Below, in pieces: positions 1-7,309 of a DNA stretch of 10,667 bases. Under the pieces are notes generated by a model, which saw only the letters and a program-made list of their open reading frames with translations, did not search any database and was not told the DNA's origin. The DNA comes from CAZQEZ01 sp964592475 (lineage in GTDB: Bacteria; Bacteroidota; Bacteroidia; Cytophagales; Cyclobacteriaceae): NCBI GenBank assembly GCA_964592475.1, contig CAZQEZ010000136.1:1-10667 (forward strand), given 5' to 3'. A program made the translations under genes and the position numbers. Each line of letters begins with the position of its first letter. The stretch's first letter is position 1.

Positions 1-730
1 TGAACCGAACCAGGCTGGAGGCTGGCCTCAATTTGCCGGTTTTAGGATCTACCCCGCCATGGTGTTGTAAGCCAATGGAGCCTTTGATGTCCAGGCCGGG
101 ATACAAGGCATAGCTGATCACTTCAATGCCGTTGTTGACCACTGTGATGCGATTGCCTTCTACAGTGATGTCCATGGCGTTCCACTCTCCTACCGGTTGG
201 TCTGCATTTTCTGAAGGCACGGCTCCTGCCCTTACTTCAGCAGGTAAATCTTTGTTGTTTCGCACCGACCACAGTTCTCCCGAACCCGCCGGCCAGCACC
301 AGAGGTTGGCCTGGCCCACTCCTTTCAAAAGAATACCGGAGTCGGCATTGGGCATTAGTTTCTGGTAGACATTTCTGTTTTCATCTTTTAGGTAGTCACC
401 ATTTTCAAGAATGATTGGTATGTTGTAAAGTTGCTCGCCATAACCTGTAAATCGCCATTCCAAGTGCAGTTTAAAATCTTCATATTCTTTTTCAGACATT
501 AAGTTCTTATCTCCTGTGGCTTCAGAGCGGGCATCATAATCAATTACTCCATTGATTACTGACCAGTGGCCGTTGTCACCTTCCGGGATCTTCCAGCCGG
601 AGAGGTCTATACCGTTGAAAAGTGAGGTGTAACCTTCTCTGGCGAAGATGGTTTGTTCCTGAGCATTGACTAGACCTGAAAAGAAGCAAATAATAATGCT
701 AATGATGAAGTATTGAGGTAGCTTTTTCAT
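1..730 (-). CDS. Secreted DUF1080 / 3-keto-disaccharide hydrolase-like protein, 3' end cut off by the window
   Basis: Translating the minus strand from the ATG at 728-730 gives 243 uninterrupted residues to the window edge, with no stop codon, so the C-terminus lies outside. Residues 1-23 are a clear signal peptide: two lysines, a hydrophobic stretch FIISIIICFFSGL, then NAQ as the likely cleavage site. The mature part starts with FxxLFNGxDLSGWK (residues 29-47), the usual opening of DUF1080 domains. It continues with NADSGILLKG (128-137), GEWNAMDITVEGN (181-193) and GLQHHGG...RPASSLVRF (220-243), the last being the strand that normally sits just before the domain end. Only a few residues are therefore probably missing. 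Members of this concanavalin-like family include 3-keto-glycoside hydrolases and many uncharacterised secreted proteins beside glycan-degrading enzymes. It lies 171 nt downstream of the sulfatase. Family assignment is firm; the substrate is unknown. Confidence 0.88.
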   Translation of the reverse strand, partial: MKKLPQYFIISIIICFFSGLVNAQEQTIFAREGYTSLFNGIDLSGWKIPEGDNGHWSVINGVIDYDARSEATGDKNLMSEKEYEDFKLHLEWRFTGYGEQLYNIPIILENGDYLKDENRNVYQKLMPNADSGILLKGVGQANLWCWPAGSGELWSVRNNKDLPAEVRAGAVPSENADQPVGEWNAMDITVEGNRITVVNNGIEVISYALYPGLDIKGSIGLQHHGGVDPKTGKLRPASSLVRF

Positions 731-901
731 AATTGATGGGTTAAGTGTTTTTATAGATATGAATTTTGATTTTCAAATGACAGTTATTTATTTGTGCTTA
801 TAGTTATGCGCTACGAGCCGCAGGAGATTCTTCACTGCGTTCAGAATGACGTTCTTACCGGGGCTTTCAGCTGCGAACTTTAAGCGTCCAGCTTCAAAAT
901 T
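731..901. repeat. Spacer with a mosaic of dispersed intergenic repeat pieces
   Basis: This 171-nt spacer separates the sulfatase stop codon from the DUF1080 start. Its middle holds a block at about 811-850, including GGAGATTCTTCACTGCGTTC and then AGAATGAC. This type of sequence recurs between genes in many unrelated bacterial genomes, as I recall. It is flanked by GC-rich pieces (CTACGAGCCGC at 811-821 and AGCTGCGAAC at 869-878) that resemble another common intergenic repeat. The 60 nt next to the DUF1080 start are AT-rich and end in the leader TTAACCCATCAATT. I see no terminator with a U-run after the sulfatase and no convincing promoter. Confidence 0.45.
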
Positions 902-2404
902 TCACCTTTGAGCTTTTCCTCCTTTTGCCTCTCTCACTCTTTCATACTCTTTGTTCACTGCCTTTTCGCCCCAGCGATCCAATACTGCTTCCAATGCTTC
1001 ATCACTTTCCGGAAAGCGTCCCTTATCATCGGTTTCAATGATCCAGCGATAGAGAATATCGCGGTGCCTGGCTAATTGCAGGGCATGCTCCCTTTTGTAG
1101 GAGTGCACCAGGTTATTAGTCTCGTGTGGATCCTCCTGAAGGTCGTAAAGTTCCTCGGCGGGACGTTCATCACTCCAGAAGCGGGCCTGTACTTCATTCA
1201 ATTCACCGTCTTTGTACATTTGACGCATTAATATTAACGATTCACGATCATCTCTGTAGTTAGGCTGCATGTAAGGCCTGTCCGTCATAAAATTGCGGAT
1301 GTATTTGTATCTTTTTGTGGTAACAGCCCTGATTCTGTCGATAGTAAAATCACAACGATCACGAGCAGACACTACAAAATCCCGCTGGAAGTCATCAGCA
1401 AACATATCCATACCATGCATGTGGTCAGGAATGCCAATACCAGCCAGGGTAAGCGTGGTGGCGCTGATATCTATGCCACTGACCAAATCTTCCCGTACCT
1501 GGTTGATAGGGATACCCGGTCCGGCAACTACTAAAGGCACTTTGATGCCTCCTTCATACAAAAATTGCTTGTGCCTGGGCAGCAGCATACCATGGTCGGA
1601 AAAGAAGAAGACAATTGTGTTTTTATCCAGCCCGTCTTCCTTCAATTTGGCCATGATCTCACCAAGAATACGATCAGTTTCGAAAATAGTATTGTAATGG
1701 TAGGCAATATTTTTTCTGTAAACTTCATGGTCAACATAATATGGCATTACCGATACTTCGTCCGGACTTACCACTTCTTTAGCATTTTTATATTTTCCAC
1801 CGGTAAGTTGTATCTGGCCAAAGAAAGGCTGACCTTCCGCACGGCCACTCCATTCGCTGCCGTTTTTCGCTCCTTTGAATCCATTCTCTCCTTTACGGTC
1901 ATACAGGTACTCGTCAGAAAAAACAAAATTATAGTGATTTTTGCCCTCGTTGAAGGTGTAATAGCCGGCAGCCTTAAAAATTTCCGGTAATGTTCTCACT
2001 CCCAGGTGATTAGGGTCCCACACTTCCATTGCATTGCCCCTCCATACGCTGAAGGAGCTGTAGTGTTCATGAGCCCCGATAGAGGTCTGGTACATACCGG
2101 TAATGTTGGCCGAGCGGGTAGGTGAACAAACGCCGGAGGTCATGTAGGCCCTGTTAAATCGAACACCGTTTTCTGCAAGCCGGTCGATATTAGGTGTTTG
2201 CAAGACATCATCGCCATAGCAGCTCATCCAGGGATTGGTATCTTCCACATATACCCAAAGAATGTTTGGTTGGTCGGGGCCAGCGATGGGAGTTGGTGAA
2301 TGAGAATTTTGCGCGTAGGAGCAAATATTGATAAAGATGAACGCCAGGAAAACATAGAGCCGCCTATTACCCCTGAGTAATTGCTGCTTGAGACAATAAT
2401 TCAT
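902..2404 (-). CDS. Secreted type I (family S1) sulfatase
   Basis: This 500-residue protein should hydrolyse sulfate esters or N-sulfates, probably on a glycan and outside the cytoplasm. It begins with a basic N-terminus and a hydrophobic segment (LYVFLAFIFINICSYA, about residues 16-31), a signal peptide likely cut before Q32. The alkaline-phosphatase-fold sulfatase domain starts at PNILWVYVED; E54 and D55 sit where the first calcium ligands lie. The maturation motif C93-S-P-T-R97 would have its cysteine turned into formylglycine, followed by the usual ITGMYQTSIGAH. FFFSDHG carries D270 and H271, a second metal-site motif. ELYDLQEDPHETNNL (418-432) is the typical C-terminal block. The ILW..VED...P..CYGD opening resembles SGSH/N-sulfatase-like members common in Bacteroidota, so subfamily S1_8 is possible. 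The start ATG is supported by the signal peptide and a predicted promoter upstream. The maturation enzyme is not encoded here. Exact substrate unknown. Confidence 0.95.
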   Translation of the reverse strand: MNYCLKQQLLRGNRRLYVFLAFIFINICSYAQNSHSPTPIAGPDQPNILWVYVEDTNPWMSCYGDDVLQTPNIDRLAENGVRFNRAYMTSGVCSPTRSANITGMYQTSIGAHEHYSSFSVWRGNAMEVWDPNHLGVRTLPEIFKAAGYYTFNEGKNHYNFVFSDEYLYDRKGENGFKGAKNGSEWSGRAEGQPFFGQIQLTGGKYKNAKEVVSPDEVSVMPYYVDHEVYRKNIAYHYNTIFETDRILGEIMAKLKEDGLDKNTIVFFFSDHGMLLPRHKQFLYEGGIKVPLVVAGPGIPINQVREDLVSGIDISATTLTLAGIGIPDHMHGMDMFADDFQRDFVVSARDRCDFTIDRIRAVTTKRYKYIRNFMTDRPYMQPNYRDDRESLILMRQMYKDGELNEVQARFWSDERPAEELYDLQEDPHETNNLVHSYKREHALQLARHRDILYRWIIETDDKGRFPESDEALEAVLDRWGEKAVNKEYERVREAKGGKAQR

Positions 2405-2420
2405 AACTTATGGGTTTATG
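2405..2420 (-). promoter_or_regulatory. Leader motif CATAAACCCA before the sulfatase start codon
   Basis: On the minus strand the ten bases CATAAACCCA end 6 nt before the sulfatase ATG. The identical decamer ends 5 nt before the FMN dehydrogenase ATG (7141-7150), and a related TTAACCCA precedes the DUF1080 gene. There is no purine-rich Shine-Dalgarno sequence, which is common in Bacteroidota. Whether the motif aids translation or binds a protein is unknown. Confidence 0.4.
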
Positions 2421-2463
2421 TTGATAAAAAAAGTTAAATTAATGGCATAATTTGATACTTAAT

Positions 2464-2479
2464 AATTAAGCGATTAATT
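2464..2479. promoter_or_regulatory. Small inverted repeat near the predicted sulfatase transcription start
   Basis: AATTAA-GCGA-TTAATT is a perfect 6-bp inverted repeat with a 4-nt centre. It lies just downstream of the predicted -7 element and would cover about the first 16 transcribed bases. That position would suit a repressor site. Such AT-rich inverted repeats also arise by chance in this spacer, so support is weak. Confidence 0.25.
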
Positions 2480-2484
2480 CTTGT

Positions 2485-2514
2485 CAAATTTATTAAAATT
2501 CTGCCAAAAGTCAA
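2485..2514 (-). promoter_or_regulatory. Predicted Bacteroidota-type promoter for the sulfatase gene
   Basis: Read on the minus strand, TTG (2514-2512), a spacer of exactly 19 nt, and TAAATTTG (2492-2485) match the known Bacteroidota housekeeping consensus TTG-N17-23-TAnnTTTG. Transcription would start near 2480, giving an untranslated leader of about 75 nt. Together with the terminator upstream at 2669-2693, this suggests that the sulfatase, and perhaps the DUF1080 gene after it, form a unit separate from the rhamnosidase gene. Confidence 0.6.
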
Positions 2515-2663
2515 TGATTTATGTTAGCCTTATTCAGGTCCTTAAAGATAAATTATAGATTTTGATAGGTTGATTAAAATATTCGAGCATTTCTTTGAAC
2601 AAGATTAAAATAAAGCCCGCGGTTTAAACATAATTGAGAGTAGCTGTTGTAGTAATGATAAGA
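2515..2663. other. AT-rich intergenic stretch with no recognisable gene
   Basis: This is the middle of the 314-nt gap between the rhamnosidase and sulfatase genes. Apart from the terminator on one side and the predicted promoter on the other, I see only AT-rich sequence with one short GC island (AGCCCGCGG, near 2614-2622). It has no long reading frame, repeat or RNA-like structure that I can support. Confidence 0.5.
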
Positions 2664-2693
2664 ACAAAAAAACCTGGAATACGTCCAGGTTTT
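2664..2693 (-). terminator. Intrinsic terminator after the rhamnosidase gene
   Basis: A perfect 10-bp stem, AAAACCTGGA with TCCAGGTTTT (2669-2678 and 2684-2693), encloses a 5-nt loop. On the minus strand it lies 26 nt beyond the rhamnosidase stop codon and ends in a run of seven U (2672-2666). That is a textbook rho-independent terminator. The plus-strand side has only a short T-run, so action is expected mainly on minus-strand transcripts. Confidence 0.88.
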
Positions 2694-2718
2694 ATTAACA
2701 TTTAAATTTTCTCAAACG

Positions 2719-5709
2719 CTACTTCACCGCTACCACATCATATACTTCAATTTTTACCGGTCCCAGCAAACCTGAAGGCTGTAGGCTCATCTGCTCACTG
2801 GGCAAAGTTTCCAGCGGTGCATTCCAGGCTGTTGGTAGTGTAACAATGCTCGATTTTACCTTGCGCTCCGACTCAGGTAGCTTATAATCGCCAATCATTC
2901 GGTTGGGCCAGCGATTGGCTACTTCGATCCGCAGGGTATTATTGGCCGAATTTACCTGGTTGGTTATTTCAATTCTGGCCGGATTGGTCCACACCAAACC
3001 TGCTGACTCGCCATTGACAATAACTTCTGCCACTTCTTCTACCTGCCCCAGGTCCAGGATAACCTGTCGCTTCGAATCTATCACTTTGGCCGGCATGTCA
3101 AAGGTATTTTCGTAAGTGGCAATGCCTGAAAAATACTTGATGCGGTGTTCGTCAAACTCGGTCCAGGATTGCAATTCTTTGGTTTGGGCAGTAAAAGTTT
3201 CTTCCCATGGGTCGGTAAAAGTAATTTGCCATTCGGGTTTTTCGATGTTAAGGTAGGCGGGCAAATCCACCTCTTTATCAACTTTTTCCCCATCAAAGCT
3301 AATTGAATAGTTACCTGCATCCAGGAATCTGATTTTCCCACCACCTTCATCGGAGAAAGACCAGGTTTGTGGAGGATTGGCCACCGGGAACAAGGTTTCT
3401 CCATCCCGGCTAATAGAAGCATTCTGTTTTTCACTTTTTGCAAAAACAATGAAAACCGAACCATGAGGCTCCAGGCTAAGGGGTATCTTAGTATTTTTTT
3501 CTCCGGTCTGATAAATGCTTAAAGGTTTCATATGGCCGGTTACAGGATCCCAGGCTTCCGGTCTTTTACCGGTTACTCGCAAATTTACCAGAGTTGCAAT
3601 CGGTTTATCATAAGGATTTCTGATGAAGTAAAAATCCACATCCTTAGCCTTGCGGTGAATGTAGTCCAGCGTATCTATACCGGCAGTGGTAAAGGTTATA
3701 TCAGGCATAATCCCTTTCGATTGCAGCACTTCACGAGGTGTTTTGCCCCACACCAGGTTGCCCTCTCCTACCTTTGATTCGGTGTTTTGCTGTCCATCAA
3801 GTTCTCCCCATATTTCATTGGCCAGCTGCTGTACCTTCTCATCCTGAGCATTACCAAGGCCATTACTCCTGGAAGGCTTGGGCCCAATGATGGTAGCTCC
3901 TTCATTTAGCAATTGCTGAATTTTTTCTAAAACACGCAAGGTCATCCAATCTTTATCAGGTAAAACCAGCACTGAATACTGCTGGCCGTGTGGAAGCGTA
4001 AGTTTGCCATCCTGAACGGAAAGTCTGTTAAGTAAAATATCAGCATTGGTTACATCATAATCGTAGCCTAATCCCAATTCCGGTTTAATATGCTTCGGCT
4101 CGGCAAAATAAGGAGCCTCATCTCCGTGAAAATACAATGCATCGGCCACAAAATTTCCCTGCTGCAACATGTAGCTGCTTCGGCCCAGGTAGTTCATGAA
4201 TCCCTCAGCCTTGGGCCACCAAATCAGGTTTTCAGAAATGATGGTGGCAAAGCTATAAATCCATCCGGGTTTGCCGGCCACTTCTGGCGTATGCGAAAAG
4301 GTATGGAAATCGATGCGGTTCAGTCCCTCAGCAAATGCCCTATCACCATATTGTTTTAAATCTCCCGGTCCGTTAGCCCATAAGTCCACGCCGGTAAAAG
4401 CCTCTGCAGTCACATAAGGCTGATTGTATTGATGGGCTGCACTGGCAATTCCCTTGATGATTTGTAAATCCTCCCGTTTCTTATCATTCTTAGAAATCCA
4501 AAACTCCCCTCTGGGCCAGGATAAAGCGCCGGAAGATTTGATGGATTCCATGGGTACATCCATGTGCACCGGCGGGCCGGGACCGGCAGCTTCGGAGGTA
4601 AAGCCAATGCCGTAGCGATTGCAAACTTCCTTGGCTTTGGCATAATGGTTGGCAATCACCAGGTCGCTTCGCAAATTATTAAAATCAAAAACAAACCGGT
4701 CAGTAGTTTCCTGGTCATCCACAGTGTAGCCTTCCAGAGCTGGTAAATATTTTATCAGACTAAAGCCAAGGCTGTCTTCAAACATCTGCGGCAACTTGGG
4801 GGTCCATAATCCTTTAAATTCATAACTATCGGCACAAAAGTACTTCATGGGCGAATTTTCCAGTGGTCCGGTATGCTTCTCCATCAGGTCTAGCAGGTAA
4901 GAAAGATGTTTTTCCGTGGCTTTCGGATTGAGAAAGTCAAGGGCGGGTTTTGAAGTTGCCGGTGTGGGAGTTAGACCATGCTCGGTAGTGCGGGACCAGA
5001 CGAAGCGTAAAATTCTCCATTCACCATCAGGAACTTTCCAGGTCAGCTGGTCACCCTCAGTTTGAGTGGTCAGGTCAACAATTTTATCCATTTGGATGAG
5101 GCTGGTGTCTCCTTCCGCTACCGGGTAAGCCAACACAGCTATATTGCCCCAATATTTAGGACGGCCACTTTCATCCTGCTGCAAATTATCATAGCCAAAC
5201 CTTTTAGCCGGTTTGATGTAAGGAAAAGGCAAATCAAAAGTATGCTCCCCCTTTCCTTCGATATCCACCGTAGTGAGATACATGGCCATGTGAGAATGCT
5301 CCGGATCAATGTAACTGACCGATTGATTCCAAATGTAACCCAGCTCAAAGTCATTTTCTCTGGCGGCTTTCATGGCTATGGCCACCCCATGCTGAAATTC
5401 ATCACTCACCTGGTCGGGACCAATGGGAACTACACCTTTAGGGTCTTGCACGGTGGGAGCATCCCAGATGTCGAAGCCGCCCATACCTTTGGCTTTGGCT
5501 GCTTCAATTTCACGCCAGATTTCCAACGAGTCGTAATTGCCGTTCACCCAGGTCCACAAGCCGCGCGGTCGGGCATCTACCGGAGGATTTTGAAAATTTT
5601 CGGCCAACTGCTCAGCCATGCCTGATTCAGTTTCCGGCTTATCTGATTCGCAAGCAAGCAAAAAAATGAGGGTAAAAAAAATGGTTAAGTTGTAAATCGC
5701 GTATTTCAT
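2719..5709 (-). CDS. GH106-like alpha-L-rhamnosidase, predicted lipoprotein
   Basis: This 996-residue protein resembles glycoside hydrolase family 106 alpha-L-rhamnosidases, which release L-rhamnose from polysaccharides or glycosides. Residues 1-20 are a lipoprotein signal with lipobox LLAC; C20 would be lipidated and the ESDKPE that follows is acidic, so outer-membrane anchoring is likely and surface display possible. RGLWTWVNGNYD (49-60) and the AAKAKGMGGFDIWDA stretch (70-84) are typical GH106 openings. The barrel region holds FTSEAAGPG (370-378) and TAEAFTG (434-440), whose E373 and E436 are candidate catalytic carboxylates; I did not align them to a structure. VLVLPDKDWMTLRVLEKIQQLLNEGATIIGPKP (580-612) is the usual Rossmann-like segment. 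Residues from about 840 to 996 look like a beta-sandwich carbohydrate-binding domain (LGQVEEVAEVIVNGESAGLVWTNP, 887-910). Length is normal for the family. A terminator follows and the next gene downstream is a sulfatase, consistent with a sulfated rhamnose-containing substrate. GH106 assignment is strong, substrate inferred. Confidence 0.9.
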   Translation of the reverse strand: MKYAIYNLTIFFTLIFLLACESDKPETESGMAEQLAENFQNPPVDARPRGLWTWVNGNYDSLEIWREIEAAKAKGMGGFDIWDAPTVQDPKGVVPIGPDQVSDEFQHGVAIAMKAARENDFELGYIWNQSVSYIDPEHSHMAMYLTTVDIEGKGEHTFDLPFPYIKPAKRFGYDNLQQDESGRPKYWGNIAVLAYPVAEGDTSLIQMDKIVDLTTQTEGDQLTWKVPDGEWRILRFVWSRTTEHGLTPTPATSKPALDFLNPKATEKHLSYLLDLMEKHTGPLENSPMKYFCADSYEFKGLWTPKLPQMFEDSLGFSLIKYLPALEGYTVDDQETTDRFVFDFNNLRSDLVIANHYAKAKEVCNRYGIGFTSEAAGPGPPVHMDVPMESIKSSGALSWPRGEFWISKNDKKREDLQIIKGIASAAHQYNQPYVTAEAFTGVDLWANGPGDLKQYGDRAFAEGLNRIDFHTFSHTPEVAGKPGWIYSFATIISENLIWWPKAEGFMNYLGRSSYMLQQGNFVADALYFHGDEAPYFAEPKHIKPELGLGYDYDVTNADILLNRLSVQDGKLTLPHGQQYSVLVLPDKDWMTLRVLEKIQQLLNEGATIIGPKPSRSNGLGNAQDEKVQQLANEIWGELDGQQNTESKVGEGNLVWGKTPREVLQSKGIMPDITFTTAGIDTLDYIHRKAKDVDFYFIRNPYDKPIATLVNLRVTGKRPEAWDPVTGHMKPLSIYQTGEKNTKIPLSLEPHGSVFIVFAKSEKQNASISRDGETLFPVANPPQTWSFSDEGGGKIRFLDAGNYSISFDGEKVDKEVDLPAYLNIEKPEWQITFTDPWEETFTAQTKELQSWTEFDEHRIKYFSGIATYENTFDMPAKVIDSKRQVILDLGQVEEVAEVIVNGESAGLVWTNPARIEITNQVNSANNTLRIEVANRWPNRMIGDYKLPESERKVKSSIVTLPTAWNAPLETLPSEQMSLQPSGLLGPVKIEVYDVVAVK

Positions 5710-5977
5710 AATTTTTGGTTTTGCATTGTTATTTTAAGTTGTAATTGTTCTTTCAGCTTTTTAGGCCGGTTTATTTCTTTTTTCTTGTGAGACTGGTCAA
5801 GTAACATCTCATACCAAAATATCTTTCACTACATGCCCCAACGGGGCGAAAGCATCAACACAGGGTGAAGCCCTATGAAAATAAACTACACCTCACCAAG
5901 CCCCAACGGGGCGAAATATAAATAAAATCTGCTACTAAAACCTAACATTACTAATCCCATATGTATTTCATCCCTTC
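5710..5977. repeat. Spacer with two identical GCCCCAACGGGGCGAAA repeats around a third palindrome
   Basis: The 17-mer GCCCCAACGGGGCGAAA occurs at 5835-5851 and again at 5900-5916, both in the same orientation and 65 nt apart. Each copy contains a GCCCC/GGGGC inverted repeat. Between them lies CAGGGTGAAGCCCTATGAAA (5861-5880), with an AGGG/CCCT inverted repeat. From memory, modules of this kind are frequent in Bacteroidota intergenic DNA. None is followed by a U-run on the minus strand, so they do not look like ordinary terminators. The 268-nt gap separates the FMN dehydrogenase and rhamnosidase genes; I see no convincing promoter in it. Confidence 0.65.
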
Positions 5978-7135
5978 TCAAAAATGCTCTTTCAGCAGAA
6001 ATTCGGTTAGTCGTTTCGGTGTTTCACAGCCCACCTGGTCCAATACCTGAGTCAATTGCTTGTTGAGCATTTCCACCACATGGTCGCCACCGCTATCGCC
6101 CAGCGCGGCAACTCCGTACATGAAAGTGCGGCCCAGGAATGTGAAGTCAGCTCCTTCGGCCATCACCGAGGCAATATCAGGACCGGTACGAATACCACTG
6201 TCCATCATGATGGTAATCTGATTTCTATATTTGGCTACCGCATGCTTCAGCACTTTAATAGCCGACGGACCGGCATCCAGCTGCCTGCCGCCATGATTGG
6301 AAACAATTACACCATCCAAACCATATTCTATGGCCTTTCCTACATCATCGGCTGCGCCAATGCCTTTTAAGACTAGTTTACCTTTCCACTTATCCCTCAA
6401 TCGGGCGATACGTTCCTTGTTTAACCTACCGGAAAAAGTGTCATCCATAAACTTGCCTAATTGGGACAGGTTGAGATTATCTGACATATAGGGCTTCAGG
6501 GTCATAAAAGATGGCTGCCCATGCTTCAGGGTATTAAGGGCCCACCCGGGATTGGCCATTATCTGTAACATATTGCGCAGGCTCATTTTGGGAGGCATGG
6601 AAAGGCCGTTCTTAATATCCAGCGCCCGGTAACCAAAAGAGGGTACATCGGCTAAAATTACCAGCACTTCAAAACCAGCTTCTTGAGCACGTTTGAGAAT
6701 ATCATCGGTAAGCTCCTGCCGGGCCGGATGATATAGTTGAAACCAGGCCTTACCATCGGTAATTTTAGCAATGGTTTCGATACTGGCAGTGGACACGGTA
6801 CTGAGAATAAAAGGAATGTTGTATTTGACAGCAGTACGGGCTAATATTTCCGGCGAATTAGGCCAGATCAATCCCTGCAAACCAATGGGTGCGATGCCAT
6901 AAGGGGCTGCATAGGTGTGGCCAAACAATTCGGTAGATAGATCTACCCTGGTAAAATCGTCTAAATAATTAGCTGCTAACTCTACCTGCCGGATTTCAGA
7001 AGTGTTTTTGCGTAAGTTAACTAATTCATTGGCTCCTCCATCCAGGTACTCAAAAGCAAAACCGGGAATGCGTTGCTTTGCCTTTTTCTTTAAATGATCC
7101 ACCGAAGGATAATGGCTATTGAATGCACTTTTCAT
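5978..7135 (-). CDS. FMN-dependent alpha-hydroxy-acid dehydrogenase/oxidase (lactate dehydrogenase / glycolate oxidase family)
   Basis: This 385-residue TIM-barrel flavoenzyme should oxidise an L-2-hydroxy acid to the 2-oxo acid. The family active site appears complete: Y30 in FAFEYLDGGA, the flavin-binding block APIGLQGL (82-89), Q133 and Y135 in WFQLY, D162 and R170 in LADVPSFGYRALD, K257 in LVLKGI, and the signature SNHGGRQ (279-285) with catalytic H281 and substrate-binding R284. DSGIRTG (312-318) and FLGRTFMYG (333-341) form the phosphate-binding end. Length is ordinary for bacterial LldD-like members. There is no signal peptide, so it is cytoplasmic or peripheral to the inner membrane. 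Sequence alone does not separate lactate dehydrogenase, lactate oxidase, glycolate oxidase and related activities. Beside a pyruvate-type aldolase, oxidation of lactate formed from lactaldehyde is plausible. The start is supported by the leader CATAAACCCA just upstream. Confidence 0.92.
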   Translation of the reverse strand: MKSAFNSHYPSVDHLKKKAKQRIPGFAFEYLDGGANELVNLRKNTSEIRQVELAANYLDDFTRVDLSTELFGHTYAAPYGIAPIGLQGLIWPNSPEILARTAVKYNIPFILSTVSTASIETIAKITDGKAWFQLYHPARQELTDDILKRAQEAGFEVLVILADVPSFGYRALDIKNGLSMPPKMSLRNMLQIMANPGWALNTLKHGQPSFMTLKPYMSDNLNLSQLGKFMDDTFSGRLNKERIARLRDKWKGKLVLKGIGAADDVGKAIEYGLDGVIVSNHGGRQLDAGPSAIKVLKHAVAKYRNQITIMMDSGIRTGPDIASVMAEGADFTFLGRTFMYGVAALGDSGGDHVVEMLNKQLTQVLDQVGCETPKRLTEFLLKEHF

Positions 7136-7150
7136 ATTATTGGGTTTATG
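7136..7150 (-). promoter_or_regulatory. Leader motif CATAAACCCA before the FMN dehydrogenase start codon
   Basis: On the minus strand CATAAACCCA (7150-7141) ends 5 nt before the ATG. The same ten bases precede the sulfatase start at nearly the same distance. No Shine-Dalgarno sequence is seen at either gene. Function unknown. Confidence 0.4.
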
Positions 7151-7309
7151 ATTCTTATCTATTCTTTCAACCTTACAGGCTAATTGTATTTTAATTTTTT
7201 CTCTCAGGGCGATGCCCTGGGCTGGATTCTTTCAGGCCTTCAGGCTGATTATAACAAAAACATTTGAAAACCGAACCTTGTCATCAATATAATTTATTTT
7301 GGTAAATAA
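7136..7309. repeat. Spacer with a composite palindromic repeat
   Basis: Between the permease and the FMN dehydrogenase, about 7161-7250 consists of three modules: a CCTTACAGGC piece (7171-7180), the palindrome CAGGGCGATGCCCTGGGC (7205-7222), and TCAGGCCTTCAGGCTGATT (7232-7250). The first two modules recur in the same order and orientation at 10531-10595, with similar T/A-rich spacing. The last 15 nt on the minus strand are the CATAAACCCA leader of the FMN gene. A poor promoter match (TTG at 7287-7285, 22-nt spacer, TGTTTTTG at 7262-7255) is present but not convincing. Confidence 0.6.

Noticed and set aside
2239..2247. E54-D55 instead of two aspartates at the first sulfatase metal site
   Set aside because: An Glu-Asp pair at this position is common in Bacteroidota SGSH-like sulfatases, so it is not evidence of inactivity.
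5062..5625. A 187-codon plus-strand reading frame opposite the rhamnosidase gene
   Set aside because: It lies wholly antisense to a well-conserved GH106 coding region and has no recognisable domain; it is a shadow frame.
5808..5845. Possible promoter for the rhamnosidase gene using TTG from the GCCCCGTTGGGGC repeat
   Set aside because: The -7 match is TATTTTG, one base short of TAnnTTTG, with a 17-nt spacer; too weak to annotate.
7201..7225. CAGGGCGATGCCCTG palindrome as terminator of the permease gene
   Set aside because: The hairpin is not followed by a U-run on the minus strand, and the same module recurs at 10571-10590 upstream of the aldolase gene, where no gene end is visible within the window; a repeat explains it better.
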